From positions 1,550,001 to 1,614,000 of the forward strand of contig CM067591.1 in assembly GCA_034336665.1 (NCBI GenBank): DNA of 64,000 nt. The letters are read 5' to 3'. The notes under the pieces are model-generated. The model was not told where the DNA came from. It saw only the letters and a program-made list of their open reading frames with translations, and searched no databases. Numbering within the stretch: the stretch's first letter is position 1; every line of letters begins with the position of its first letter. This document shows positions 40,001 to 52,100 of this stretch, piece by piece. This stretch comes from Luscinia megarhynchos. Lineage: Eukaryota > Chordata > Aves > Passeriformes > Turdidae. The position numbers were made by a program, and so were the translations under genes.

Positions 40001-40185
40001 GGGTGAAATCGCTGCTGAGAACCCGAGGACCCCAGGGGCTAGTGTTCCCCACACCCACCTTGTTTTGGGCAGGGTGACCTCCTCCACGTTGGGGACAGGG
40101 CTAGCCCATGTCCTTGGAGATCCTCCTGCTCTCCCTCACGGTTAACGGCTGATTTGTTGGGGGTGGAGGGTCTGTGAAGGAGAGC
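24943..40185 (-). CDS. SMARCC2: SMARCC2 (BAF170), SWI/SNF scaffold subunit, 3' two thirds
   Basis: SMARCC2 is a core scaffold of the BAF chromatin-remodelling complex. Thirteen exons are recognisable, from high to low coordinates: about 40185-40059, 39995-39939, about 39860-39808, 39673-39539, about 39469-39396, 39317-39205, about 35138-34986, 34880-34777, 33621-33506, about 32945-32880, about 29345-29090, about 27960-27745, 25531-25166 and 25019-24943. They cover the acidic linker, the SWIRM domain (WFDYN, ALPEFFN, YLAYRNFMID, HAFLEQ), the start of SANT (WTEQEA), the region after SANT, a Q-rich segment and the Pro-rich tail ([18 protein letters not shown], ending TPVPPTQ). The last two exons are clean. 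All those above 27.7 kb contain several small indels each. The 5' exons are not in the window; the gap at 40749 probably hides some. Confidence 0.9.
25166..25531 (-). CDS. SMARCC2: SMARCC2 exon, Pro-rich tail
   Basis: A 366-nt exon coding PAPFPPQ, SMANPPCDPFPAPPAPLPPH and [20 protein letters not shown]. The last string is almost identical to human SMARCC2 ([20 protein letters not shown]). Phase fits the last exon. The acceptor side is CTCCCGCAG on minus. Confidence 0.93.
25540..26560 (-). repeat. GTGAGACCCCCGCCC minisatellite with copies of a SMARCC2 exon edge
   Basis: About 30-60-bp units of GGGGAGGTGAGACCCCCGCC and CATTCGGTGTGGGG. At 25698, 25871, 26090, 26349, 26417 and 26522 a CACGGCGCCGGGGCTGCGGG-like block recurs, a copy of the neighbouring exon start and its acceptor (25521-25540). 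Confidence 0.85.
26560..27650. repeat. Minisatellite GGTGAGACCCCCACCC, SMARCC2 intron
   Basis: Units of about 80-110 bp containing GCAGCAGTGACAGACCCCAG, GGTGAGACCCCCACCC and CAGCCCAAACCCCCTTGGAA. Confidence 0.88.
27745..27960 (-). CDS. SMARCC2: SMARCC2 exon, Q-rich segment, indel-ridden
   Basis: SMEQLR in one frame and GQQRFQHLQQQQQQQQQ in another match human [20 protein letters not shown] plus the Gln run. The Gln run is a CAG/CTG tract at about 27826-27856. Edges are approximate. Confidence 0.7.
27965..28565. repeat. GGACACGGGACATGGG array
   Basis: Short purine-rich units of GGACATGGGGCACGG grade into GGACACACAGGACA. No exon seen. Confidence 0.85.
28570..28890. repeat. AAAT-rich low-complexity stretch
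   Basis: AATAAATAAATATGGA-type sequence, the most A/T-rich part of SMARCC2. Confidence 0.85.
28915..29080. repeat. CCCCACACCTCTCCCC array
   Basis: Short pyrimidine-rich units next to the exon region at 29090. Confidence 0.8.
29090..29345 (-). CDS. SMARCC2: SMARCC2 exon(s), end of SANT and following region, indel-ridden
   Basis: Fragments MYKDE, TRLPIE, DYLEDS and QPIFSQSG appear in human order (MYKDDWNKV, LRLPIEDPYLEDSEA, YQPIPFSQSGNP) but in changing frames. This may be two exons merged by eye; the edges are not resolved. Confidence 0.7.
29385..32150. repeat. Large minisatellite GGGGTCACACACACCCACT
   Basis: About 2.75 kb of 15-24-bp units of CACTGGGGTCACACACACCC. It gives open frames of over 1,000 codons in several + frames, all of low-complexity His/Thr/Pro protein, which I do not call as genes. 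Confidence 0.95.
32155..32878. repeat. CTGTCCCCACATCCC array
   Basis: Units of CCTGTGCTGTCCCCACGCCC and similar, degenerate, in a SMARCC2 intron. Confidence 0.85.
32880..32945 (-). CDS. SMARCC2: SMARCC2 exon, start of SANT domain, indel-ridden
   Basis: SDWTEQEAFCWRCLE against human REWTEQETLLLLEALE; the second half needs one indel. It lies in order below the exon at 33506-33621. Confidence 0.7.
32955..33485. repeat. GGTGAGGGGATGATGAACTC array
   Basis: About 20-24-bp units ending at the exon at 33506. On the coding (minus) strand this is a pyrimidine-rich downstream intron. Confidence 0.9.
33506..33621 (-). CDS. SMARCC2: SMARCC2 exon, between SWIRM and SANT
   Basis: NSAAAQQMLSFGQGQDKPAD then IQNFGL, and in the next frame MYTKKNVTSK, against human [20 protein letters not shown] and MYTKKNVPSK. 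One extra base sits near 33548. Donor GTGCGC on minus. Confidence 0.85.
33680..34615. repeat. CATCCTCCTC pyrimidine array
   Basis: About 0.9 kb of CTCATCCTCATCCTCCTCC with CTGCTCCTTGTC insertions. Confidence 0.92.
34777..34880 (-). CDS. SMARCC2: SMARCC2 alternatively spliced linker exon
   Basis: Pieces GRQ, KAG and EELVSPEAGEG fit the optional human insert (GRQVDADTKAG, KELDDLVPETAKGK) that lies between PLQPKTPQ and TSASQQML in some isoforms. The position between the two flanking exons agrees. Minus-strand acceptor CCTCAG, donor GTAGGC. Indels are present. Confidence 0.6.
34986..35138 (-). CDS. SMARCC2: SMARCC2 exon, end of SWIRM
   Basis: HAFLEQ, LISYQVG, RPTPMGPQPTS, VLADTP and LQPKAPQ follow human ([46 protein letters not shown]). 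At least two frame changes are needed. Donor GTGGGG on minus. Confidence 0.82.
35160..36300. repeat. GTGCCATGGCACTGGGGTCA minisatellite
   Basis: Units of about 75-85 bp with GGGGCTGCTGGACACGGCAC and GTGTGGCACTGACCCCCTGT, shrinking toward the right. Confidence 0.92.
36300..38640. repeat. CAGCACTGTGCCACACTGAC minisatellite
   Basis: About 2.3 kb of 22-30-bp units of CACTGTGCCACACTGACCAC with many one-base differences between units. Confidence 0.93.
38660..39180. repeat. GGCAGCAGTGCCAGCCCCTG array
   Basis: Units of 20-40 bp with CTGCCCACCC spacers, ending next to the exon at 39205. Confidence 0.92.
39205..39317 (-). CDS. SMARCC2: SMARCC2 exon, SWIRM middle
   Basis: YLAYRNFMID is exact to human; EYPDQHSARTWRGDV corresponds to EYLTSTACRRNLAGDV. 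Minus acceptor GCACAG, donor GTGCGC. Confidence 0.82.
39396..39469 (-). CDS. SMARCC2: SMARCC2 exon, SWIRM start
   Basis: VHAI, ALPEFFN and NKSKTPE occur in human order, across two frames. Donor GTGAGG on minus. The upper edge is approximate because the acceptor looks damaged. Confidence 0.78.
39539..39673 (-). CDS. SMARCC2: SMARCC2 exon, before and into SWIRM
   Basis: SKGEQAKNPE, then HH, CIIIPS and AWFDYN in other frames, against human NKGEQTKNPDLHEDN and HHIIIPSYAAWFDYN. Minus acceptor GGGCAG, donor GTACAG. Confidence 0.8.
39808..39860 (-). CDS. SMARCC2: SMARCC2 exon, acidic linker
   Basis: DEQ and EDESMETAAK against human DLDEQEDESMETTGK. Donor GTGAGC on minus; the upper edge is approximate. 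Confidence 0.7.
39939..39995 (-). CDS. SMARCC2: SMARCC2 exon, linker
   Basis: On minus, acceptor CCCACAG then coding for VNTKKD, and later TMTDL in another frame, against human [20 protein letters not shown]. Donor GTGAGT. Confidence 0.7.
40059..40185 (-). CDS. SMARCC2: SMARCC2 exon, linker; most upstream exon seen
   Basis: STPNKSAVNREGEQEDL, then SPVPNVEEVTLPKT in another frame, against human STPYTKSKRGHREEEQEDL and SPVPNVEEVTLPKT. Donor GTGGGT on minus. The upper edge is approximate. No further SMARCC2 exon is seen before the gap. Confidence 0.75.
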
Positions 40186-40259
40186 CCTCCCATCACCACT
40201 GACCCCCAGGGCTGTTCCCACCAAACCCCACGCGAAACACTCATCCTAGAAAATCAGGA

Positions 40260-40748
40260 TTTGAGTTACCTCGCTGAAAGAATTAAAAGTTAAGAAGTTA
40301 GGAGGGGCAGTTATCTGAGGCTTAAATAACTGATTGTCTGTCATTTCATGTTTGCTTTTTGAAAGATAAAACTGGTGAGAAACACGGACAGTGGCAAAAC
40401 TCATTATTTGAAAAACTGACTATCCAGAAATGATTTGTATTGTCACTGATAGAAAGATCAAATTCAGGGTGAGGAAGGCTCCTTAAAGACCCCTCCCACA
40501 AAACCACCCCAGCTTTGACTTCGGAAAGACCATTTTATCGACTGAATTAATTATCGACGAATTTAATATGGCGGAACCTTTATCTGTTTAATTTGACCTC
40601 GAGACGAAACGACCTCGAACTCTCGAACTTCGACCATGAACCTCGAACTTTGACCGACCGACTTCGACCTGACGCGAACTTTCGACTATGAACTCGAATC
40701 GACGCCGATTGATCTTCGAACTTTGACCGATTTCGACTCGAACTTTGA
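40260..40748. other. Atypical contig-end sequence beside the gap
   Basis: 40260-40500 is A/T-rich and non-repetitive, unlike anything else here. From 40530 it turns into degenerate TCGAACTTTGACC and CGACCTCGAAC strings up to the N run. I see no gene. It may be genuine or a low-quality read end. Confidence 0.6.
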
Positions 40749-40848
40749 NNNNNNNNNNNNNNNNNNNNNNNNNNNNNNNNNNNNNNNNNNNNNNNNNNNN
40801 NNNNNNNNNNNNNNNNNNNNNNNNNNNNNNNNNNNNNNNNNNNNNNNN
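40749..40848. other. Assembly gap of 100 N
   Basis: Exactly 100 N, the usual placeholder for a gap of unknown size. SMARCC2 5' exons and CDK2 exons for residues 1-162 could be missing here. Confidence 0.98.
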
Positions 40849-46432
<5,584 letters not shown>

Positions 46433-46640
46433 CCCCAAAACCCCTCAAAATAACCCCAAATCACCCCAAAATTACCCAAAATCTCCCCGGGGGTCCCCAA
46501 GGCCACCCCCACCCCGGATTTGTGGCACTTACAGCTGTCCCCTCCCCCTCCCCAATGCCACCTCCTCGATGTCCCTTTGCCTCCCCGCCCCCCGCGGTTT
46601 TTGGAGCCGAATTTTTTTTGTAATTTCTGCAAAAATTTGT

Positions 46641-46646
46641 AATAAA
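46641..46646 (+). terminator. CDK2: CDK2 poly(A) signal AATAAA
   Basis: TTTGTAATAAAAATTTTC, 208 bases after the stop. Confidence 0.85.
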
Positions 46647-46879
46647 AATTTTCTGGGTGATTTTTCTTTTTGGGTGGGTGGGGGGTCAGGGTGTCATTGT
46701 TACCTCTGGGTCTGTCACCTCCCTTTCCCCCCATTCTGAGATCTCCAAAATGTCCCCAAACCCCCAAAATTGTCCTCAAACCCCCCAAAAATGTCCCCAA
46801 ATCCCTCCCCAGCGCTTCTCAGGCCACGCCCCCTGACCTTCAAACCACGCCCACTTATGACCACGCCCACAGCGCCATC

Positions 46880-47290
46880 GCCGCGCTCTGATTGGTCCAC
46901 CCTGCTCCCGGCGGCCCCCGCTGTCAATCATAGCCAGCACCTTCACTGATTGGCTGATGCCACATCTCTCCCCGCCTTCCCATTGGTTAATGCGGCCGGA
47001 GGGATCCTCCCCCCTTCGGTCACCTTATTTGTTGCCTGTCCCGCCCTCCTGCGCGTCTCCACTTTCAATTGGCTGCCTGCCACGTCAATAACTTTAAACC
47101 CCGCCTCCTCACCGCCTTTACTTTTCCCCATTGGCCACGCTCCGTCTTCATTCCTATTGGTGGCCGCGCTGTCAATCATCGTTTTGCCACCATCTATTGG
47201 TTGAGCCAGGCGGGGCGGTGCCATTCTGCATCCCATTGGTGGAGGGTGAAGGCGGGTTCTGCGCTGATTGGTCGAGACTTGGTTTAGTCC
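46880..47290 (+). promoter_or_regulatory. RAB5B: RAB5B promoter with nine ATTGG (inverted CCAAT) boxes
   Basis: ATTGG at 46890, 46949, 46982, 47068, 47130, 47156, 47196, 47235 and 47267, all in one orientation, so CCAAT is on the minus strand. GTCAATCAT or GTCAATAA occurs three times between them (46922, 47084, 47171). The stretch is unique sequence between the CDK2 and RAB5B transcription units. NF-Y is the known reader of CCAAT. A role for CDK2 termination or antisense transcription cannot be judged. Confidence 0.7.
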
Positions 47291-47359
47291 CGCCCCCTCC
47301 GTGAGGGCTTGGCGGAGCCGCTGTTTGTGCGCTCGGGGCCGCGCCGGGAGGGCCCGGAG
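47290..47359 (+). other. RAB5B: Probable RAB5B non-coding exon 1
   Basis: A CpG-rich segment after the CCAAT boxes ends at GGCCCGGAG with donor GTACCG. The start is unknown. This is inference from position only. Confidence 0.4.
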
Positions 47360-47439
47360 GTACCGGGGGGAGGCACCGGGAACGCTGCGGGGGCGGCACC
47401 GGGCACCGAGGGCAACCGGGAGCCGAGGGAACCGGGAGC

Positions 47440-48090
47440 TGAGGGCTGGATCCCCCGGGTGGGGATTTGAGGAGGGGGTTTGAGGCCTGAGGGGCCGCGG
47501 CCGCCTCATCCCGGGGGGTTCCGGGCCGGGATCCCCCGGAGGGGTCGCGGCTTGGCCGGGTTGGGGTTGAGAGGGGCCGGTGTTGCTTCGTAGTGAGGGG
47601 GTTCCCACATTTTGTGGGGATTTTTTCGGCCTCCTCCCCATTATTTGGGTTCCTTCGTTCCTATTTTGGGAATGTTTTCCTCGCTGTTTTGGGGGTGTTT
47701 TTCCCATCCCAACCCCCGCGTTATTGGCGTTTTCCCCCTGCTTTGGGGGTGTTTTCCACCCTCGTTCCTATTTTGGCAATGTTTTCCTCCCAGCTTTGGG
47801 GTTTTTCCCGTTCTCTTTTCCGTTCTGGGGGTGTTTCTCCCCCTCATTATGGAGGCTCCCTGGAATTTGGGATTTTCTCACAATTTGGGTTCTCCCAAGA
47901 TTTGGGATTCTCCAGAACTGAGATGCCCGCAGAATTTGGGATTTCCAGGAATCTGGAATCCCCCAGAACCGAGGCTCTCCCAGGATTTGGGATCCCACAG
48001 ATCCGATCCTGCCCAGAACTGAGGAACACCCTGAATTTGGGATCCCCTGGGCAGCCAGCGTGGCAAATCACAGGGGTGATCCCAGCTGGG
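47440..48090. other. Non-repetitive RAB5B intron 1 start
   Basis: Mostly unique sequence with T- and G-rich stretches and a few loose repeats of GAATTTGGGAT. No gene signal seen. Confidence 0.5.
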
Positions 48091-48900
48091 TGTTCCCATC
48101 CCAGTGTGATCATCCCATCCAGCTGGGTTATCCTGGTGGGGTGATCCCGTCCCAGTGCTGGTCCCATGCCAGTGTTTGATCCCAGTGCTGATCCCATCCC
48201 AGTGCTGATCCCATCCCAGTGTTTGATCCCATCCCAGTGTTTGATCCCAGCACTGATCCTATCCCAGTGTTTGATCCCAGTGCTGATCCCATCCCAGTGC
48301 TGATCCCATCCCAGTGCTTGATCCCAGTGCTGATCCCATCCCAGTGTTTGATCCCAGTGCTGATCCCACCCCAGTGCTGATCCCATCCCAATGCTTGATC
48401 CCAGTGCTGATCCCATCCCAGTGTTTGATCCCAGTGCTGATCCCATCCCAGTGCTGATCCCATCCCAGTGTTTGATCCCATCCCAGTGTTTGATCCCAGC
48501 ACTGATCCTATCCCAGTGTTTGATCCCAGTGCTGATCCCATCCCAGTGCTGATCCCATCCCAGTGCTGATCCCAGTGCTGATCCCATCCCAATCCTGATC
48601 CCAGTGCTGATCCCACCCCAATATTTGATCCCAGTCCTGATCCCATCCCAGTGTTGTGATCCCCAGTGTTTGATCCCACCCCAGTGCTGATCCCACCCCA
48701 GTGCTGATCCCACCCCAGTATGATAATCCCACCCCAGCGCTGATCCCAGTTCTAATCCCACCCCCAGCGCTGATCCCAGCACTGATCCCACCCCCAGTAT
48801 GATAATCCCACCCCAGCGCTGATCCCACCCCAGCATGATCCCACTAGCGCTGATCCCACCCCAGCGCTGATCCCACCCCAGCACTGATCCCACCCCCTTC
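48090..48900. repeat. GTGCTGATCCCATCCCA array, RAB5B intron 1
   Basis: Units of CCCAGTGCTGATCCCATCCC and CCCAGTGTTTGATCCCA, about 16-35 bp. Confidence 0.93.
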
Positions 48901-48929
48901 GATCCCAGCTGACCCCGTTGTCCCCGCAG

Positions 48930-49177
48930 GATCGCGGCGGGAGCCGGTCCCAGCCCGTCCCAGTCGCTCCCAGTCGCTCCCAGCCCGTCCCAGCTGAGCG
49001 GTGGCTGCGGGGCCATGGCCGCCCGCGGGGCCCAGCGGCCCAACGGGCACTCCCAGCCCAGTAAGATCTGCCAGTTCAAACTGGTGCTACTGGGAGAGTC
49101 GGCCGTGGGCAAGTCCAGCCTGGTGCTGCGCTTCGTCAAGGGCCAGTTCCACGAGTACCAGGAGAGCACCATCGGCG
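48930..49177 (+). CDS. RAB5B: RAB5B exon with start codon
   Basis: Acceptor CCCGCAG at 48923-48929, 5'UTR to 49014, ATG at 49015 in GGGGCCATGGCC. Codes the P-loop and switch I. Donor GTGAGC after STIG. Confidence 0.93.
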
Positions 49178-52100
49178 GTGAGCTGGGCTCTGGGGGTCCC
49201 ACAGGGCTCTGGGGGTCCCACAGGGATCTAGGGCTGTCCTGGGTGCGATTTGGGGCTTTTTGGAAGGTTTGGGGACACCCTGAGGTGTCCCTGGGCAGGT
49301 TGGTGACACTCTGGTGCCACCCTGGTGACACTCTGGGCTGTCCCTGGCTGGCTTGGTGACACCCTGGTGACACTTTTTGCCCCCCCCAGCAGCATTCCTG
49401 ACACAGTCCGTGTGTCTGTCTGGGTTTGGGATGCACTGAGGGATCCCTGGCTGGGTTGGTGACACTGGTGGCACCCTGGTGACATTCTGTTGACACTCAG
49501 AGCTGTCCCTGACTGGGTTGGTGACCCCCTGGTGACCCCCTGGTGACACTTTTTGCCCCCAACAGTGGCGTTCCTGACACAGCCAGTGTGCCTGGCTGGG
49601 TTTGGGATGCACTGAGGGATCCCTGGCTGGGTTGGTGACACTGGTGGCACCCTGGTGACATTCTGTTGACACTCAGAGCTGTCCCTGGCTGGGTTGGTGA
49701 CCCCTGAGTGACACTTTTGCCCCCCAGCGGGCGTTCCTGACACAGCCCGTGTGCCTGGCTGGGTTTGGGATGCACTGAGGGATCCCTGGCTCGGTTGGTG
49801 ACATAGTGGTGGCTCTCTGGCTGGGTTGGTGACACTCAGAACTGTCCCTGGCTGGCTTGGTGACACCCTGGTGACACTTTTGCCCCCAGCAGCATTCCTG
49901 ACACAGTCCGTGTGTCTGTCTGGGTTTGGGATGCACTGAGGGATCTCTGGCTGGGTTGGTGACACTGGTGGCACCCTGGTGACATTCTGTTGACACTCAG
50001 AGCTGTCCCCTGACTGGGTTGGTGACCCCCTGGTGACCCCCTGGTGACACTTTTTGCCCCCCACAGCGGCATTCCTGACACAGCCCGTGTGCCTGGCTGG
50101 GTTTGGGATGCACTGAGGGATCCCTAGCTCGGTTGGTGACATAGTGGTGGCTCTCTGGCTGGGTTGGTGACACTCAGAACTGTCCCTGGCTGGCTTGGTG
50201 ACACCCTGGTGACACTTTTGCCCCCCAGCAGCATTCCTGACACAGTCCGTGTGTCTGTCTGGGTTTGGGATGCACTGAGGGATCCCTGGCTGGGTTGGTG
50301 ACACTCATAACTGTCCCTGGCTGGGTTGGTGACACAGTGGTGGCTCTCTGGCTGGGTTGTACTGGTGACACTCTGGTGACACTTTTGCCCCCCCCAGCAG
50401 CATTCCTGGCACAGTCCGTGTGCCTGGCTGGGTTGGTGACACTCATAACTGTCCCTGGCTGGGTTGGTGACCCAGTGGTGGCTCTCTGGCTGACTTGGTG
50501 ACACTCTGGTGACACTCTGGTGACACTTTTTGCCCCCCCCAGCGGCATTCCTGACGCAGTCCGTGTGCCTGGATGACACCACGGTGAAGTTTGAGATCTG
50601 GGACACGGCGGGGCAGGAGCGCTACCACAGCCTGGCCCCCATGTACTACCGGGGGGCCCAGGCTGCCATCGTGGTCTATGACATCACCAACCAGGTCTGG
50701 GGGGCTTGGGGGGGTCCTGAGGGGCAGATCTGGGGAGGATTTGGGGGTCTCAGGGGATTTTGAGGGGGGTTTGGGGGAGTTCTGAGTGGGCTCAGGGGGG
50801 TCTGAGGGAGCTCAGGATGTTCCCAGGGGGTTATGAGGAGTCTCAGGGGATCTGAGGGGTCTTGGGGGAGGTCCTGAGAGGTGTGGGGGGAATTTGAGGG
50901 GCATTTTTGGGGTTCTGAGGGATTTGGGGGAGTCTCAGGGGGTCCTGCCAGGGGACTCAGGCCACCATCGTGGTCTGTAACATCACCAACCAGATTTGGG
51001 GAAGATTTTGGGGGGTTTGGGGCAGATTTGGGAGGCTCAGGGGGTTCTGAGGGATCCCAGGATATTTGAGGAGGGGTCTCAGAGATCTCAGTGTATTTGG
51101 GGAGGGGTCTCAGTCTGCAATCCCTCCCCAGGAGACATTTGCCTGTGCCCAGGGCCGGGTGAAGGAGCTGCAGGGGCATCTGGGGATTTCAGGATTTTTG
51201 AGAAGAGGTCTCAGGGTTGTCAGGGAATTTGAGGAGGGGTCTCAGGGAATTTGGGGAGGGGTCTCAGGCTGCAGTTCCCTCCCCAGCCAGAGCCTGGAGC
51301 AGGGTGAAGGAGCTTGGGGGAAGTCAGGATCTCAGGAGTTTCAGGATTTTTGAGGAGGGGTGTCAGTGTATTTGAGTAGGGGTCTCAGGGGATTTGGGAG
51401 GGCTCTCAGTGTATTTGAGGAGGGGCTCAGTGTATTGGGGAGGGGTCTCAGAGGTCTCAGGGGATTTGGGAGGGGTCTCAGTGTATTTGGGGAGGGGTCT
51501 CAGTGTATTTGGGGAGAGGGTCTCAGTCTGCAGCTCCCCCAAGGAGACGCTGCCTGCACCCGGGGTCTGGGTGCAGGAGCTGAGTGGGGGCTCAGGGATC
51601 TCAGTGTATTTGAGGAGGGGTCTCAGTGTATTTGGGGAGGGGTCTCAGGGGTCTCAGTGTATTTGGGGAGGGCTCTCAGTGTATTTGGGGAGGGGTCTCA
51701 GGGGTCTCAGTGATTTGAGGACGGGTCTCAGAGGATTTGAGGAGGGGTCTCAGGGGTCTGAGGGAATTTGGGGAGGGGTCTCAGTCTCAGCTCCCCCAGG
51801 AAACGTTTGCCCGCGCACGGGGCTGGGTGAAGGAGCTGAGTGGGGGCTCAGGGTATCTCAGTGTATTTGAGGAGGGGTCTCAGAGGATTTGAGGAGGAGT
51901 CTCAGAGGTTTCAGTGATTTGGGGAGGGGTCTCAGTGTACTTGGGGAGGGGTCTCAGGGGTCTGAGGGAATTTGGGGAGGGGTCTCAGTCTGCAACCCCC
52001 CCAGGAGACGTTTGCCCGGGCGCGGGGCTGGGTGAAGGAGCTGAGTGGGGGCTCAGGGTATCTCAGAGGATTTGAGGAGGGGTCTCAGAGGTCTCAGGAG

